Below, one piece after another: positions 38,758 to 50,914 of a stretch of DNA of 64,000 bases. Where the stretch lies: positions 558,001 through 622,000 of the forward strand of contig NZ_LIVZ01000004.1 in NCBI RefSeq assembly GCF_001905845.1, given 5' to 3'. The notes under the pieces were generated by a model. It saw only the letters and a list, made by a program, of their open reading frames with translations. It was not told the origin of the DNA and did no database searches. The stretch is from Streptomyces sp. TSRI0107 (GTDB lineage Bacteria > Actinomycetota > Actinomycetes > Streptomycetales > Streptomycetaceae). The first letter of the stretch is position 1. Each line of letters begins with the position of its first letter. The position numbers were made by a program, and so were the translations under genes.

Positions 38758-40416
38758 TCAGCGCACGAAGACGCCCGCCTGACCTGCCAGATCCAGGAAG
38801 TACTGCGGTGCCACACCGAGCACCAGCGTCACCGCCACGCCCGCCGTGATCGCCGTGATCGTCAGCGGCGACGGCACGGCGACGGTCGGGCCCTCCGGCT
38901 TCGGCTCGCTGAAGAACATCAGCACGATCACCCGGATGTAGAAGAAGGCCGCGATCGCCGAGGAGATCACACCGACCACGACCAGCGGGGCCGCGCCGCC
39001 CTCCGCCGCCGCCTTGAACACGGCGAACTTGCCCGCGAACCCGGAGGTCAGCGGAATGCCCGCGAAGGCGAGCAGGAACACCGCGAACACCGCGGCGACC
39101 AGCGGAGACCTGCGCCCCAGCCCGGCCCACTTGGACAGATGCGTGGCCTCGCCGCCCGCGTCCCGGACGAGGGTGACGACGGCGAACGCGCCGATCGTCA
39201 CGAACGAGTAGGCACCCAGGTAGAAGAGGACCGACGAGACACCGTCCGGCGTGGTCGCGATGACACCCGCGAGGATGAACCCCGCGTGCGCGATCGACGA
39301 GTACGCCAGCAGCCGCTTGATGTCGGTCTGCGTGATCGCGACGATCGCGCCGCCCAGCATGGTGACGATCGCCACGCCCCACATCACCGGCCGCCAGTCC
39401 CAGCGCAGGCCCGGCAGCACCACGTACAGAATGCGCAGCAGCGCGCCGAACGCGGCCACCTTGGTCGCCGCCGCCATGAAGCCGGTCACCGGCGTCGGCG
39501 CGCCCTGGTACACGTCGGGCGTCCACATGTGGAACGGCACCGCGCCCACCTTGAACAGCAGGCCCATCACGATCAGCGCGGTGCCGACGAGCAGCAGCGC
39601 GTCGTTGCCCATGGTGTTCGCGAGGGCGGGGGTGACGTCGGTGATCGTGCCGTCGACGACCCGCGCGATCGTGCCGTACGACATCGAGCCGGCGTAGCCG
39701 TACAGCAGCGCGATGCCGAACAGGGTGAACGCGGAGGCGAACGCGCCGAGCAGGAAGTACTTCACCGCGGCCTCCTGCGACATCAGCCGCTTGCGGCGGG
39801 CCAGCGCGCACAGCAGGTACAGCGGCAGAGAGAAGACCTCCAGGGCCACGAACAGCGTCAGCAGGTCGTTGGCCGCCGGGAAGAGCAGCATGCCGCCGAC
39901 CGCGAAGAGCAGCAGCGGGAACACCTCGGTGGTGGTGAACCCGGCCTTCACCGCGGCCCGCTCGCTGTCGCTGCCCGGCACGGACGCGGCCTGCGCGGCG
40001 AAGGAGTCGACCCGGTTGCCGTGCGCCGCCGGGTCCAGGCGCCGCTCGGCGAAGGTGAAGAGGCTGACCAGCGCGACCAGCAGAATGGTGCCCTGAAGGA
40101 ACAGGGCCGGACCGTCGACGGCGATCGCGCCCATCGCCGCGATCCGCGCCTTGGTGGTGCCGTATCCGTCGGCGGCGAGGGCGACGACCGCGGCGAAGGC
40201 GGCGGCGAAGCCCACGACGGAGACGAACATCTGCGCGTAGTACCGGGACTTGCGCGGGACGAACGCCTCGACGAGCACCCCGACGACCGCCGCGCCCACG
40301 ACGATCAGGATGGGCGCCAGCTGCCCGTACTCGATCTTCGGTGCGTCGATCTTCGAGATCGGTTCGGCTGCGGTTGCCGCCGTTGTCCACAGGCTGTGGA
40401 CGGCTGATGCGCTCAC
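38758..40416 (-). CDS. nuoN: NADH-quinone oxidoreductase subunit N
   Basis: Last gene of the complete complex I operon; 552 residues, 14 predicted helices. Motifs VKYFLLGAFASAFTLFGIAL, KVGAVPFHMWTPDVYQGAPT and KRLLAYSSIAHAGF are typical for NuoN. The stretch about 120-150 (HGNRVDSFAAQAASVPGSDS) is a loop found in actinobacterial NuoN. GTG start overlaps the nuoM stop (GTGA). Confidence 0.96.
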   Translation of the reverse strand: MSASAVHSLWTTAATAAEPISKIDAPKIEYGQLAPILIVVGAAVVGVLVEAFVPRKSRYYAQMFVSVVGFAAAFAAVVALAADGYGTTKARIAAMGAIAVDGPALFLQGTILLVALVSLFTFAERRLDPAAHGNRVDSFAAQAASVPGSDSERAAVKAGFTTTEVFPLLLFAVGGMLLFPAANDLLTLFVALEVFSLPLYLLCALARRKRLMSQEAAVKYFLLGAFASAFTLFGIALLYGYAGSMSYGTIARVVDGTITDVTPALANTMGNDALLLVGTALIVMGLLFKVGAVPFHMWTPDVYQGAPTPVTGFMAAATKVAAFGALLRILYVVLPGLRWDWRPVMWGVAIVTMLGGAIVAITQTDIKRLLAYSSIAHAGFILAGVIATTPDGVSSVLFYLGAYSFVTIGAFAVVTLVRDAGGEATHLSKWAGLGRRSPLVAAVFAVFLLAFAGIPLTSGFAGKFAVFKAAAEGGAAPLVVVGVISSAIAAFFYIRVIVLMFFSEPKPEGPTVAVPSPLTITAITAGVAVTLVLGVAPQYFLDLAGQAGVFVR

Positions 40417-41984
40417 TTGGCCGCCTCCACCTCGGGCCGGGGGTCCTTCTTCTGTACGTCCGACATGGTCTGCTCGACCGCCGGGTTGACGATGTCCGTG
40501 AGCGGCTTCGGGTAGACGCCCAGCACGATCAGCAGCGCGACCAGCGGGGCGACGACCACCAGCTCACGCACCCGCAGGTCCGGCATCGCGGACACCTCCG
40601 GCTTCACCGGGCCTGTCATCGTCCGCTGGTAGAGGACGAGGGTGTAGAGCGCGGCGAGCACGATGCCGAAGGTGGCGATGATGCCGATCACCGGGTAGCG
40701 CGCGAAGGTGCCGACCAGGACCAGGAACTCGCTGACGAACGGGGCGAGTCCCGGCAGCGACAGGGTCGCGAGGCCGCCGATCAGGAAGGTGCCGGCGAGC
40801 ACCGGGGCGACCTTCTGCACACCGCCGTAGTCGGCGATGAGCCGGGAGCCGCGCCGCGAGATCAGGAAGCCGGCCACCAGCATCAGCGCGGCCGTCGAGA
40901 TGCCGTGGTTGACCATGTAGAGGGTGGCGCCGGACTGGCCCTGGCTGGTCATCGCGAAGATGCCCATGATGATGAAGCCGAAGTGGGAGATCGACGCGTA
41001 CGCCACCAGCCGCTTGATGTCCCGCTGGCCGACCGCGAGCAGCGCCCCGTAGATGATGCTGATCAGGGCGAGGACGAGGATCGCGGGCGTCGCCCACTTG
41101 CTGGCCTCCGGGAACAGCTGGAGGCAGAAGCGGAGCATCGCGAAGGTGCCCACCTTGTCGACGACCGCGGTGATCAGCACCGCGACCGGGGCGGTGGACT
41201 CCTGCATGGCGTTGGGCAGCCAGGTGTGCAGCGGCCACAGCGGCGCCTTCACCGCGAACGCGAAGAAGAAGCCGAGGAACAGCCAGCGTTCGGTGTTCGT
41301 CGCCATGTCGAGCGAGCCGTTGGCGCGGGCCTCGGCGATCTCGGTGAGCGAGAAGTTCCCGGCGACCACGTAGAGACCGATCACCGCGGCCAGCATGATC
41401 AGGCCGCCGACCAGGTTGTAGAGCAGGAACTTCACGGCCGCGTAGGACCGCTGGGTGGACGCCGCCTTCTCGCCGTGCTCGTGGGCACGGTCCCCGAAGC
41501 CGCCGATGAGGAAGTACATCGGGATGAGCATGGCTTCGAAGAAGATGTAGAAGAGAAAGACGTCGGTGGCCTCGAAGGAGATGATCACCATCGCCTCGAC
41601 GGCCAGGATCAGGGCGAAGAAGCCCTGGGTCGGCCGCCACCGCCTGCTCCCGGTCTCCAGCGGGTCGGCGTCGTGCCAGCCCGCGAGGATGATGAACGGG
41701 ATCAGCAGCGCGGTCAGCGCGATCAGCGCGACCGCGATGCCGTCCACCCCGAGTTCGTAGCGGACCCCGAAGTCGGCGATCCAGGAGTGGGATTCGGTGA
41801 GCTGGTAGCGGGCGCCGTCCGGGTCGAAGCGGACCACGACGGCGATCGCGAGGGCGAGCGTGGCCAGCGAGACGAGCAGCGCCAGCCATTTGGCGGCGGT
41901 GCGCCGCGCGGCCGGGACGGCGGCCGTGGCGACCGCCCCGAGGGCCGGCAGCACCGCCGTCGCTGTCAGCAGGGGAAAGGACAT
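40413..41984 (-). CDS. nuoM: NADH-quinone oxidoreductase subunit M
   Basis: Antiporter-like membrane subunit, 523 residues. PMYFLIGGFGDRAHEHGEKA, KAPLWPLHTWLPNAMQESTA and KRLVAYASISHFGFI identify NuoM. The start ATG 41982-41984 is five bases after the nuoL stop; the frame is open far upstream across nuoL, but only this start matches the family. Ends with a short charged tail (VQKKDPRPEVEAAK). Confidence 0.96.
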   Translation of the reverse strand: MSFPLLTATAVLPALGAVATAAVPAARRTAAKWLALLVSLATLALAIAVVVRFDPDGARYQLTESHSWIADFGVRYELGVDGIAVALIALTALLIPFIILAGWHDADPLETGSRRWRPTQGFFALILAVEAMVIISFEATDVFLFYIFFEAMLIPMYFLIGGFGDRAHEHGEKAASTQRSYAAVKFLLYNLVGGLIMLAAVIGLYVVAGNFSLTEIAEARANGSLDMATNTERWLFLGFFFAFAVKAPLWPLHTWLPNAMQESTAPVAVLITAVVDKVGTFAMLRFCLQLFPEASKWATPAILVLALISIIYGALLAVGQRDIKRLVAYASISHFGFIIMGIFAMTSQGQSGATLYMVNHGISTAALMLVAGFLISRRGSRLIADYGGVQKVAPVLAGTFLIGGLATLSLPGLAPFVSEFLVLVGTFARYPVIGIIATFGIVLAALYTLVLYQRTMTGPVKPEVSAMPDLRVRELVVVAPLVALLIVLGVYPKPLTDIVNPAVEQTMSDVQKKDPRPEVEAAK

Positions 41985-41989
41985 CGGTA

Positions 41990-43936
41990 TCAGACCGCCC
42001 TCATCAGCAGGGTCGCGGCGACCAGGACCGCCGCACCGCCGAACATCGAGACCGCGTACGACCGCGCGAAGCCGTTCTGCACTCGGCGCAGCCGTCCGGA
42101 GAGGCCGCCGACCGAGGCCGCCGTGCCGTTGACGACTCCGTCGACCAGGGTGTGGTCGACGTACACCAGGGACCGGGTCAGGTGCTCGCCGCCGCGGACC
42201 AGGACGACGTGGTTGAAGTCGTCCTGGAGCAGGTCGCGGCGGGCGGCCCGGGTGAGCAGCGATCCGCGCGGGGCGACGGCCGGGACCGGGCGGCGGCCGT
42301 ACTGCGCCCAGGCGATCGCGACACCGACGACCATGCACGCCACGGTCGCCGCGGTGACCGTGGCGGCGCTGACCGGCGGGTGGCCGTGCTCGTAGCCGGT
42401 GACCGGCTCCAGCCAGTGGACGAACCGGTCGCCGATGCTGAAGAAGGCGCCGCCCGCGACCGATCCGACGGCGAGCACGATCATCGGGATGGTCATGATC
42501 TTCGGCGACTCGTGCGGGTGCGGCTCGGCGTGCGCGCCGCGCGTCTCGGCGGCGGGCTCCACGTCGGGCTCGGCCGGGGACGGCGTCGGCGCGTTGCGCC
42601 AGCGCTCCTCGCCGAAGAACGTCATCAGCATCACGCGCGTCATGTAGTACGCGGTGATGGCCGCGCCGAGCAGGGCGCAGCCGCCGAGGATCCAGCCCTC
42701 GGTGCCGCCCTTCGCGAACGCCGCCTCGATGATCTTGTCCTTGGAGAAGAAGCCGGACAGGCCGGGGAAGCCGATGATCGCGAGGTAGCCGAGGCCGAAG
42801 GTGACGAAGGTGACCGGCATGTACTTGCGCAGGCCGCCGTAGCGGCGCATGTCGACCTCGTCGTTCATGCCGTGCATGACCGAGCCCGCGCCGAGGAACA
42901 GCCCGGCCTTGAAGAAGCCGTGCGTCACCAGGTGCATGATCGCGAAGGCGTAGCCGACGGGGCCGAGGCCCGCGGCCAGGATCATGTAGCCGATCTGCGA
43001 CATCGTCGAGCCGGCCAGGGCCTTCTTGATGTCGTCCTTCGCGCAACCGACGATCGCACCGAAGAGCAGCGTGACCGCGCCGACGATGGTGACGACGAGC
43101 TGGGCGTCGGGCGCCGCGTCGAAGAGACCGCCGGAGCGGACGATCAGGTAGACACCCGCGGTCACCATGGTCGCGGCGTGGATGAGGGCGGAGACCGGGG
43201 TCGGGCCCTCCATCGCGTCCCCGAGCCAGGACTGCAGCGGCACCTGGGCCGACTTGCCGCACGCGGCGAGCAGCAGCATCAGGCCGATCGCGGTGAGCGT
43301 GCCCTCGGAGGTGTCCCCCACGCTGTCCAGCACCGGCCCGAAGGCGAAAGTGCCGAACGTGGTGAACATCAGCATGATCGCGATCGACAGGCCCATGTCG
43401 CCGACCCGGTTGACCAGGAAGGCCTTCTTCGCGGCCGTGGCGGCGCTGGGCTTGTGCTGCCAGAAGCCGATCAGCAGGTAGGAGGCGAGACCGACGCCCT
43501 CCCAGCCGACGTACAGCAGCAGGTAGTTGTCGGCGAGTACGAGCAGCAGCATCGCCGCGAGGAACAGGTTCAGGTAGCCGAAGAAGCGGCGGCGCCGCTC
43601 GTCGTGCTCCATGTACCCGACCGAGTAGAGGTGGATCAGCGAGCCGACGCCGCTGATCAGCAGGACGAACGTCATCGACAGCTGGTCGAGCTGGAAGGCG
43701 ACGTCCGCCTGGAAGCCCTCGACGGGGATCCAGCTGTACAGGTGCTGGGTGAGCGTGCGGTCCTCGGCGTCCTTGCCCAGCAGGTCGGCGAAGAGCACCG
43801 CGCCGAGGGCGAAGGAGACGAACGCCAGGGCCGTGCCGATCCAGTGGCCGACGGCGTCCAGCCGCCGGCCGCCGCACAGCAGGACGGCCGCTCCGAGCAG
43901 GGGCGCCGCGATCAGCAGCGCAATCAGGTTCTCCAC
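41990..43936 (-). CDS. nuoL: NADH-quinone oxidoreductase subunit L
   Basis: 648 residues; proton-pumping subunit at the distal end of the membrane arm. [40 protein letters not shown] and [15 protein letters not shown] are the landmarks. A polar loop near 455-480 ([20 protein letters not shown]) separates the last antiporter helices from the lateral-helix part. GTG start, 12 bases after the nuoK stop. Confidence 0.96.
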   Translation of the reverse strand: MENLIALLIAAPLLGAAVLLCGGRRLDAVGHWIGTALAFVSFALGAVLFADLLGKDAEDRTLTQHLYSWIPVEGFQADVAFQLDQLSMTFVLLISGVGSLIHLYSVGYMEHDERRRRFFGYLNLFLAAMLLLVLADNYLLLYVGWEGVGLASYLLIGFWQHKPSAATAAKKAFLVNRVGDMGLSIAIMLMFTTFGTFAFGPVLDSVGDTSEGTLTAIGLMLLLAACGKSAQVPLQSWLGDAMEGPTPVSALIHAATMVTAGVYLIVRSGGLFDAAPDAQLVVTIVGAVTLLFGAIVGCAKDDIKKALAGSTMSQIGYMILAAGLGPVGYAFAIMHLVTHGFFKAGLFLGAGSVMHGMNDEVDMRRYGGLRKYMPVTFVTFGLGYLAIIGFPGLSGFFSKDKIIEAAFAKGGTEGWILGGCALLGAAITAYYMTRVMLMTFFGEERWRNAPTPSPAEPDVEPAAETRGAHAEPHPHESPKIMTIPMIVLAVGSVAGGAFFSIGDRFVHWLEPVTGYEHGHPPVSAATVTAATVACMVVGVAIAWAQYGRRPVPAVAPRGSLLTRAARRDLLQDDFNHVVLVRGGEHLTRSLVYVDHTLVDGVVNGTAASVGGLSGRLRRVQNGFARSYAVSMFGGAAVLVAATLLMRAV

Positions 43937-43948
43937 TTCAGCGACCCC

Positions 43949-44248
43949 TTAGAGCTTCATCAGGCTGGCGTCGTCGACCGAGGCCGAGTGGCGGGCGCGG
44001 AACAGCGACACGATGATCGCGAGCCCGACCACGACCTCCGCGGCGGCGACGACCATCGTGAAGAAGGCGATGATCTGGCCGTCGAGGTTGCCGTGCATCC
44101 GGGAGAAGGCGACGAACGCGAGGTTGCAGGCGTTGAGCATCAGCTCCACGCACATGAACAGCACGATCGCGTTCCGCCGGATCAGCACGCCGGTGGCGCC
44201 GATCGTGAACAACAGAGCCGCGAGATACAGGTAGTTGACGGGGTTCAC
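43949..44248 (-). CDS. nuoK: NADH-quinone oxidoreductase subunit K
   Basis: 99 residues, standard size. [20 protein letters not shown] is the signature with both buried glutamates of the proton channel (the second in [11 protein letters not shown]). GTG start overlapping the nuoJ stop. Confidence 0.96.
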   Translation of the reverse strand: MNPVNYLYLAALLFTIGATGVLIRRNAIVLFMCVELMLNACNLAFVAFSRMHGNLDGQIIAFFTMVVAAAEVVVGLAIIVSLFRARHSASVDDASLMKL

Positions 44249-45087
44249 TTCGACGCCTCCTCGGTCCGCTTGAAGGCCGCCGGCTCGATCCCGGTGCGCT
44301 CCAGGCGCTCCTCCGCGCGCTGCTCCAGCGCCCGCAGGTCGTTCAGCGCCTCGGCGGAGACGTCCCTGATCTGGCCGCGCTCACGTAGCGTCTTGTTGAC
44401 GGTGAGCTCCGACGGGGTGCCGTCCGGCAGCAGGCCCGCGATGTCCACGGCGTTGTGCCGGGCGTACACACCGGGGGCGGGCAGCGGCGGGAGGTGCTTG
44501 CCCTCGCGGACGCGCTGTTCGGCCAGCTCGCGCTGCGTCCTGGCGCGCTCGGTGCGCTCGCGGTGGGTGAGCACCATGGCGCCGACCGCGGCCGTGATCA
44601 GCAGGGCGCCGGTGAGTTCGAAGGCGAACACGTACTTGGTGAAGATCAGGGCCGCCAGGCCCTCCACGTTGCCGCCCGCGTTGGCCGTGCCCAGGCCGTC
44701 GAAGTCCTTCAGCGAGGCGCTGCCGATGCCGCCGATCAGCAGGACGCCGAAGCCGAGCCCGCAGAGAAGGGCCAGCCAGCGCTGGCCCTTGATGGTCTCC
44801 TTCAGGGAGTCCGCGGCCGTGACGCCGACGAGCATCACCACGAACAGGAACAGCATCATGATCGCGCCGGTGTAAACGACGATCTGCACGATGCCGAGGA
44901 AGTAGGCGCCGTTGGCGAGGTAGAACACCGCCAGGACGATCATGGTGCCGGCCAGGCAGAGCGCGCTGTGCACGGCCTTCTTCATGAAGACGGTGCACAG
45001 GGCGCCGATCACCGCGACCGTGCCGAGGATCCAGAACTGGACGGCCTCTCCGGTGGACGTGGAGTAGGCGGCGAGCTGCGCGCTCAT
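44245..45087 (-). CDS. nuoJ: NADH-quinone oxidoreductase subunit J
   Basis: 280 residues: five helices in the first 170 ([52 protein letters not shown]), then a 110-residue cytoplasmic extension rich in Arg/Glu ([20 protein letters not shown]) likely helical. Ordinary NuoJ is 165-200 residues; extended forms are usual in actinobacteria. ATG overlaps the nuoI stop. Confidence 0.95.
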   Translation of the reverse strand: MSAQLAAYSTSTGEAVQFWILGTVAVIGALCTVFMKKAVHSALCLAGTMIVLAVFYLANGAYFLGIVQIVVYTGAIMMLFLFVVMLVGVTAADSLKETIKGQRWLALLCGLGFGVLLIGGIGSASLKDFDGLGTANAGGNVEGLAALIFTKYVFAFELTGALLITAAVGAMVLTHRERTERARTQRELAEQRVREGKHLPPLPAPGVYARHNAVDIAGLLPDGTPSELTVNKTLRERGQIRDVSAEALNDLRALEQRAEERLERTGIEPAAFKRTEEASK

Positions 45088-45695
45088 GCCTCCACCCCCT
45101 CTTCCTGGGGCTTCTCGCCCTTGGAGACGGCGACCTGGCGCTCCGTACCGGGCGCGGCCTCGGTCACCAGGCCCCGGTAGTAGTCCTGTTCGTCCGTCCC
45201 CGGGTAGATGGCGTGCGGCGTGTCGACCATGCCCTCTTCGAGGCCGGCCAGCAGCTGCTCCTTGGTGTAGATGAGGTTGGCGCGGCTGGAGTCGGCCAGC
45301 TCGAACTCGTTGGTCATGGTGAGCGCGCGGGTGGGGCAGGCCTCGATGCACAGGCCGCACAGGATGCAGCGGGCGTAGTTGATCTGGTACACCCTGCCGT
45401 ACCGCTCGCCCGGGGAGTAGCGCTCCTCGTCGGTGTTGTCCGCGCCCTCGACGTAGATCGCGTCGGCGGGACAGGCCCAGGCGCACAGCTCGCAGCCGAC
45501 GCACTTCTCCAGGCCGTCCGGATGGCGGTTGAGCTGGTGCCGTCCGTGGAAGCGCGGAGCGGTGGTCTTCTGCTGCTCCGGGTACTGCTCGGTCAGCCGC
45601 TTCTTGAACATGGCCTTGAAGGTCACGCCGAAGCCGGCCACGGGGTTCTGGAAACCGGGCGACGTCTGCCCGGCCTCCTTGGGCTCCTCAGCCAT
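45084..45695 (-). CDS. nuoI: NADH-quinone oxidoreductase subunit I
   Basis: 203 residues with two [4Fe-4S] motifs: [14 protein letters not shown] and [22 protein letters not shown] 45693-45695 was selected because AAAGGAGG lies seven bases ahead and it stands just inside the nuoH stop region; the longer frame (start 45767) reads into nuoH. It transfers electrons from NuoG to NuoB. Confidence 0.96.
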   Translation of the reverse strand: MAEEPKEAGQTSPGFQNPVAGFGVTFKAMFKKRLTEQYPEQQKTTAPRFHGRHQLNRHPDGLEKCVGCELCAWACPADAIYVEGADNTDEERYSPGERYGRVYQINYARCILCGLCIEACPTRALTMTNEFELADSSRANLIYTKEQLLAGLEEGMVDTPHAIYPGTDEQDYYRGLVTEAAPGTERQVAVSKGEKPQEEGVEA

Positions 45696-47064
45696 CGGAC
45701 GCCTCCTTTCCATCCGTGGATCCACCCAGCGATCCGTCACTGTGAGTATCGGGCCCGCCACTGACAATCAGCTCCCGGTCCCGGCGCGAGCGGCGCCGCG
45801 GCACCGGTGGGAGCTCCTGTCCCGGCAGTGGCGGCACGGGGAATCCGCCCGCCATCGGGTCGAATCCGGGAGCGGCCTCGGCGGGCGCCCCGGCCGGCTT
45901 GCCGCGGTCGCGGAAGAAGTCCGCGACGAAGGAGAGCAGCAGCAGGGCGAGGACGCCGCCGCCCACGTAGAGGGCGATGTCGGCGAAGTCGTAGTTCTGG
46001 TTCCGCAGCGTCCGCACGGTGGCGACGAGCATCAGCCAGACCACGGAGACCGGGATGAGGACCTTCCAGCCGAGCTTCATCAGCTGGTCGTAGCGGACCC
46101 GCGGGAGCGTGCCGCGCAGCCAGATGAAGAAGAACAGCAGCAGCTGCACCTTGACGACGAACCAGAGCAGCGGCCACCAGCCGTGGTTCGCGCCCTCCCA
46201 GAAGGTGCTGATCGGCCACGGGGCCCGCCAGCCGCCCAGGAAGAGCGTCACGGACACCGCCGAGACCGTCACCATGTTCACGTACTCGGCGAGCATGAAC
46301 ATCGCGAACTTGATCGACGAGTACTCGGTGTTGAAGCCGCCGACCAGGTCGCCCTCGGACTCCGGCATGTCGAAGGGGGCGCGGTTGGTCTCGCCGACCA
46401 TCGTGACGATGTAGACGATGAAGGAGACCGGCAGCAGGACGATGTACCAGCGGTCCTGCTGGGCCTCGACGATCGCCGAGGTCGACATCGACCCGGAGTA
46501 GAGGAACACCGAGGCGAACGCGGCGCCCATGGCGATCTCGTACGAGATCATCTGCGCGCACGAGCGCAGACCGCCGAGCAGCGGGTACGTCGATCCGGAG
46601 CTCCAGCCGGCGAGGACGATGCCGTAGATGCCGACCGAGGCGACCGCGAGGATGTAGAGCATCGCGATCGGCAGGTCGGTGAGCTGCATCGTGGTGCGCT
46701 GGCCGAAGATCGAGATCTCGTTGCCGGCCGGGCCGAAGGGGATCACCGCGATCGCCATGAAGGCCGGGATGGCGGCGACGATCGGCGCGAGGACGTAGAC
46801 CACCTTGTCCGCGCGCTTGACGATGATGTCTTCCTTCAGCATCAGCTTGATGCCGTCGGCGAGCGACTGGAGCATGCCCCAGGGGCCGTGCCGGTTGGGG
46901 CCGATGCGCAGCTGCATCCACGCGACGACCTTGCGCTCCCAGACGATGGAGAACAGCACGGTCACCATGAGGAAGGCGAAGCAGAAGACCGCCTTGACGA
47001 CGACCAGCCACCACGGGTCGTGGCCGAACATCGAGAGGTCTTCGGCGGCGAGGTACGGGCTCAT
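45688..47064 (-). CDS. nuoH: NADH-quinone oxidoreductase subunit H
   Basis: 458 residues. [40 protein letters not shown] and [13 protein letters not shown] are the quinone-channel motifs. After about residue 380 comes a Pro/Arg-rich cytoplasmic tail ([20 protein letters not shown]) of about 75 residues, typical of actinobacterial NuoH and absent from the second copy here. ATG overlaps the nuoG stop. Confidence 0.96.
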   Translation of the reverse strand: MSPYLAAEDLSMFGHDPWWLVVVKAVFCFAFLMVTVLFSIVWERKVVAWMQLRIGPNRHGPWGMLQSLADGIKLMLKEDIIVKRADKVVYVLAPIVAAIPAFMAIAVIPFGPAGNEISIFGQRTTMQLTDLPIAMLYILAVASVGIYGIVLAGWSSGSTYPLLGGLRSCAQMISYEIAMGAAFASVFLYSGSMSTSAIVEAQQDRWYIVLLPVSFIVYIVTMVGETNRAPFDMPESEGDLVGGFNTEYSSIKFAMFMLAEYVNMVTVSAVSVTLFLGGWRAPWPISTFWEGANHGWWPLLWFVVKVQLLLFFFIWLRGTLPRVRYDQLMKLGWKVLIPVSVVWLMLVATVRTLRNQNYDFADIALYVGGGVLALLLLSFVADFFRDRGKPAGAPAEAAPGFDPMAGGFPVPPLPGQELPPVPRRRSRRDRELIVSGGPDTHSDGSLGGSTDGKEASDG

Positions 47065-49565
47065 GCCTCCACCTCCTTCGGGGCCTCGGTCGCGAGCGTG
47101 GCCGGGCCGATGCGGACGAGGGAGCCGGGCAGCGCCCCGGTGTCGGAGGCGACGCCGCCGCCGGTGGAGTTCAGCGGCAGCCACACCACGCGGTCGGGCA
47201 TCTCGGTGATCTCCAGCGGGAGTTCGACGGTGCCGGCGGGGCCGGTCACCGTGAGCGCGTCACCGTCCTTGACGCCGGCCTCGGCGGCCGTCGCGGCCGA
47301 CACGCGCGCGTGGGCGGCGTGCCGGGTGCCCGCCAGTGCCTCGTCGCCCTCCTGGAGGACGCCCTGGTCGAGCAGCAGCCGGTGCCCGGCGAGCACCGCC
47401 TCCCCGGCGGCGGGCCGGGGCAGGGCGCTCGCGGTCTCCAGCGGCTCGGTGGCGCGCGGGCCGTCCCAGGCGCCGAGCCGGTCCAGCTCCGCGCGGACGG
47501 TGCGCAGGTCCGGCAGGCCCAGATGGACGTCCATGGCGTCGGCCAGCATCTGCAGGACGCGCGCGTCGCCCGGGGCGAGGCGCCGGGTCATCTGGTCGGG
47601 CTTGAGCGCCGCCTCGAAGAAGCGCACCCGGCCCTCCCAGTTGAGGAAGGTGCCCGCCTTCTCGGCGACCGCGGCGACCGGCAGGACGACGTCCGCGTGC
47701 GCGGTGACCTCGCTGGGCCGCAGTTCGAGGGAGACCAGGAAGCCGACCTCGGCGAGTGCCGCACGCGCGCGTGCCGGATCGGGCAGGTCCGCGACCTCGA
47801 CCCCGGCGACGACCAGCGCCCCCAGCTCTCCGGTGGCGGCGGCCTCCACGATCTGGCCGGTGTCGCGGCCGTAGCGGTGCGGCAGTTCGGCCAGGCCCCA
47901 CGCTGCGGCGACCTCCTCCCGCGCGCGCGGGTCGGTGGCCGGACGCCCGCCCGGCAGCAGCGACGGCAGCGCGCCGGCCTCCACGGCCCCGCGCTCACCG
48001 GCCCGCCGCGGGATCCACACCAGCCGCGCCCCGGTCGCCGCGGCGGCCCGTACGGCGGCGGTGAGGCCCCCGGCGACCGCGGCGAGCCGCTCGCCGACGA
48101 CGATCACCGAGCCCTCGGCGCGCAGCGCCTCGGCGGCCTGGCCGCCGGCCTCGTCCAGGCCGACCCCGGAGGCGAGCGCGTCCAGCCACTCGGTCTCGGT
48201 GCCGGGAGCGGCCGGCAGCAGCGTGCCGCCCGCCTTCGTCAGGCCTCGCGTGGCGTGGGTGGCCAGCGCGAACACCTTCTGCCCGTGCCCCCGCCAGGCC
48301 TTGCGCAGCCGCAGGAAGACGCCGGGCGCCTCCTCCTCGGACTCGAACCCGGCCAGCAGCACCGCCGGGGCCTTCTCCAGGAAGGTGTACGTGACGCCCG
48401 TACCGTCCAGGTCACGGCCGCGGCCGGCGACCTGCGCGGCCAGGAAGTCGGCCTCCTCGCCGCTGTGCACGCGCGCGCGGAAGTCGATGTCGTTGGTGTC
48501 GAGCGCCACCCGCGCGAACTTGCTGTACGCGTAGGCGTCCTCGATGGTGAGCCGTCCGCCGGTCAGCACCCCGGCCCGGCCGCGCGCGGCGAGCAGCCCC
48601 CGCGCGGCGGCTTCCAGGGCCTCCGGCCAGGACGCGGGCTCCAGGACGCCGTCGGCGCTCCGCACCAGCGGCGTCTGGAGCCGGTCCCGTGTCTGCGCGT
48701 ACCGGAACGCGAAGCGCCCCTTGTCGCAGATCCACTCCTCGTTGACCTCGGGGTCGTGGGCGGCCAGCCGCCGCATGACCTTGCCGCGCCGGTGGTCGGT
48801 GCGGGTCGCGCAGCCGCCCGCGCAGTGCTCGCACACGGACGGCGAGGAGACCAGGTCGAAGGGGCGGGAGCGGAATCGGTACGCCGCCGAGGTGAGCGCG
48901 CCGACCGGGCAGATCTGGATGGTGTTGCCGGAGAAGTACGACTCGAACGGGTCGCCCTCGCCGGTGCCGACCTGCTGGAGCGCGCCGCGCTCGACCAGCT
49001 CGATCATCGGGTCGCCCGCGACCTGGTTGGAGAACCGGGTGCAGCGCGCGCACAGCACGCACCGCTCACGGTCGAGCAGCACCTGCGTGGAGATCGGCAC
49101 CGGCTTCTCGTACGTCCGCTTCCTGCCCTCGAAGCGGGACTCCTCGTTGCCGTGCGACATCGCCTGGTTCTGCAGCGGGCACTCGCCGCCCTTGTCGCAG
49201 ACCGGGCAGTCCAGCGGGTGGTTGATGAGCAGCAGCTCCATCACACCCTTCTGGGCCTTCTCCGCGACCGGCGAGGTCAGCTGGGTCTTCACCACCATCC
49301 CGTCGGTGCAGGTGATGGTGCAGGACGCCATCGGCTTGCGCTGGCCCTCGACCTCGACGATGCACTGCCGGCAGGCGCCGGCCGGGTCGAGCAGGGGGTG
49401 GTCGCAGAACCTCGGGATCTCGATGCCGAGCTGCTCGGCGGCACGGATGACCAGGGTGCCCTTGGGCACGCTGATCTCGGCGCCGTCGATGGTCAGCGTG
49501 ACGAGGTCTTCCGGGGGGACCGCCGCCTCTCCGCCGCCTGCGGGAGCACTGGTGGTCACGGTCAT
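47061..49565 (-). CDS. nuoG: NADH-quinone oxidoreductase subunit G
   Basis: 834 residues. N-terminal [2Fe-2S] domain ([19 protein letters not shown]), then the His-containing cluster region [17 protein letters not shown], a [4Fe-4S] motif [13 protein letters not shown], and the molybdopterin-oxidoreductase-like part with [10 protein letters not shown] and [11 protein letters not shown]. The extra cluster N7 ligands seem to be present (CEHC...C...C). Long C-terminal domains are diverged Ala-rich, as in other actinobacterial NuoG. Electrons enter from NuoE/F and go on to NuoI. Confidence 0.96.
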   Translation of the reverse strand: MTVTTSAPAGGGEAAVPPEDLVTLTIDGAEISVPKGTLVIRAAEQLGIEIPRFCDHPLLDPAGACRQCIVEVEGQRKPMASCTITCTDGMVVKTQLTSPVAEKAQKGVMELLLINHPLDCPVCDKGGECPLQNQAMSHGNEESRFEGRKRTYEKPVPISTQVLLDRERCVLCARCTRFSNQVAGDPMIELVERGALQQVGTGEGDPFESYFSGNTIQICPVGALTSAAYRFRSRPFDLVSSPSVCEHCAGGCATRTDHRRGKVMRRLAAHDPEVNEEWICDKGRFAFRYAQTRDRLQTPLVRSADGVLEPASWPEALEAAARGLLAARGRAGVLTGGRLTIEDAYAYSKFARVALDTNDIDFRARVHSGEEADFLAAQVAGRGRDLDGTGVTYTFLEKAPAVLLAGFESEEEAPGVFLRLRKAWRGHGQKVFALATHATRGLTKAGGTLLPAAPGTETEWLDALASGVGLDEAGGQAAEALRAEGSVIVVGERLAAVAGGLTAAVRAAAATGARLVWIPRRAGERGAVEAGALPSLLPGGRPATDPRAREEVAAAWGLAELPHRYGRDTGQIVEAAATGELGALVVAGVEVADLPDPARARAALAEVGFLVSLELRPSEVTAHADVVLPVAAVAEKAGTFLNWEGRVRFFEAALKPDQMTRRLAPGDARVLQMLADAMDVHLGLPDLRTVRAELDRLGAWDGPRATEPLETASALPRPAAGEAVLAGHRLLLDQGVLQEGDEALAGTRHAAHARVSAATAAEAGVKDGDALTVTGPAGTVELPLEITEMPDRVVWLPLNSTGGGVASDTGALPGSLVRIGPATLATEAPKEVEA

Positions 49566-50914
49566 GCGTTCACCTCCGTGCGGTGATCGGCCCAGGCCGT
49601 CGACTTGGCCGGGTCGAAGGGGCAGCCGCGGCCCGTGATGTGCTGTTCGTACTCCTCGCGGAAGTACTTCAGCGAGGAGAAGATCGGCGAGGCGGCACCG
49701 TCGCCGAGGGCACAGAAGGACTTGCCGTTGATGTTGTCCGCGATGTCGTTCAGCTTGTCGAGGTCGGCCATGACGCCCTTGCCGGCCTCGATGTCCCGCA
49801 GCAGCTGCACCAGCCAGTAGGTGCCTTCGCGGCACGGGGTGCACTTGCCGCAGGACTCGTGGGCGTAGAACTCGGTCCAGCGGGTGACGGCGCGGACCAC
49901 GCAGGTCGTCTCGTCGAAGCACTGGAGCGCCTTGGTGCCGAGCATGGAACCGGCGGCGCCGACGCCCTCGTAGTCGAGCGGGACGTCGAGGTGTTCCTCG
50001 GTGAACATCGGCGTCGAGGAGCCGCCGGGCGTCCAGAACTTCAGCCGGTGTCCGGGCCGCATCCCGCCGCTCATGTCGAGCAGCTGGCGCAGGGTGATGC
50101 CGAGCGGGCCCTCGTACTGGCCGGGGCTGGCGACATGGCCGCTGAGCGAGTACAGCGTGAAGCCGGGTGACTTCTCGCTGCCCATCGACCTGAACCAGTC
50201 CTTGCCGTTTTTCATGATGGCGGGAACCGACGCGATCGACTCGACGTTGTTCACGACAGTCGGGCACGCGTAGAGGCCCGCGACGGCGGGGAAGGGGGGA
50301 CGCAGCCGCGGTTGACCACGGCGGCCTTCGAGCGAGTCCAGGAGCGCGGTCTCCTCACCGCAGATGTACGCGCCGGCGCCGGCGTGCACGGTGAGTTCGA
50401 GGTCGAGTCCGCTGCCCAGGATGTTCTTACCGAGGTAGCCCGCCGCGTAGGCCTCGCGCACGGCCTCGTGCAGCCGCCGCAGGACGGGGACGACTTCACC
50501 CCGCAGATAGATGAAGGCATGCGACGACCTGATGGCGTGGCACGCGATGACGATGCCCTCGATGAGGCTGTGCGGGTTCGCGAAGAGGAGCGGGATGTCC
50601 TTGCAGGTCCCGGGCTCCGACTCGTCCGCGTTGACAACCAGATAGTGCGGCTTTCCGTCTCCCTGGGGGATGAACTGCCACTTCATCCCCGTCGGGAATC
50701 CCGCGCCGCCGCGCCCGCGCAGACCGGAGTCCTTGACGTACGCGATCACGTCGTCCGGCGACATGGCGAGCGCCTTGCGAAGTCCCTCGTACCCTTCGTG
50801 CGCCCGGTAGACGTCCAGGCTCCAGGACCGGTCCTCGTCCCAGAAGGCCGACAGCACGGGTGCGAGCAGCTTCTCGGGGCTGGGGTCTTTCAGCTCGGGT
50901 GCCAAGGTCATCAC
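49562..50914 (-). CDS. nuoF: NADH-quinone oxidoreductase subunit F (NADH- and FMN-binding)
   Basis: 450 residues. [14 protein letters not shown] binds [19 protein letters not shown] the nucleotide, [19 protein letters not shown] the flavin, and [13 protein letters not shown] plus the distal cysteine in [12 protein letters not shown] hold cluster N3. GTG start overlaps nuoE by GTGA; an ATG directly follows as second codon and could also serve. Confidence 0.97.
   Translation of the reverse strand: MMTLAPELKDPSPEKLLAPVLSAFWDEDRSWSLDVYRAHEGYEGLRKALAMSPDDVIAYVKDSGLRGRGGAGFPTGMKWQFIPQGDGKPHYLVVNADESEPGTCKDIPLLFANPHSLIEGIVIACHAIRSSHAFIYLRGEVVPVLRRLHEAVREAYAAGYLGKNILGSGLDLELTVHAGAGAYICGEETALLDSLEGRRGQPRLRPPFPAVAGLYACPTVVNNVESIASVPAIMKNGKDWFRSMGSEKSPGFTLYSLSGHVASPGQYEGPLGITLRQLLDMSGGMRPGHRLKFWTPGGSSTPMFTEEHLDVPLDYEGVGAAGSMLGTKALQCFDETTCVVRAVTRWTEFYAHESCGKCTPCREGTYWLVQLLRDIEAGKGVMADLDKLNDIADNINGKSFCALGDGAASPIFSSLKYFREEYEQHITGRGCPFDPAKSTAWADHRTEVNA

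Noticed and set aside
42152..44875. 907-codon plus-strand frame opposite nuoL-nuoJ
   Set aside because: Same artefact; composition is Asp/Arg/Glu/Gly-rich without domains.
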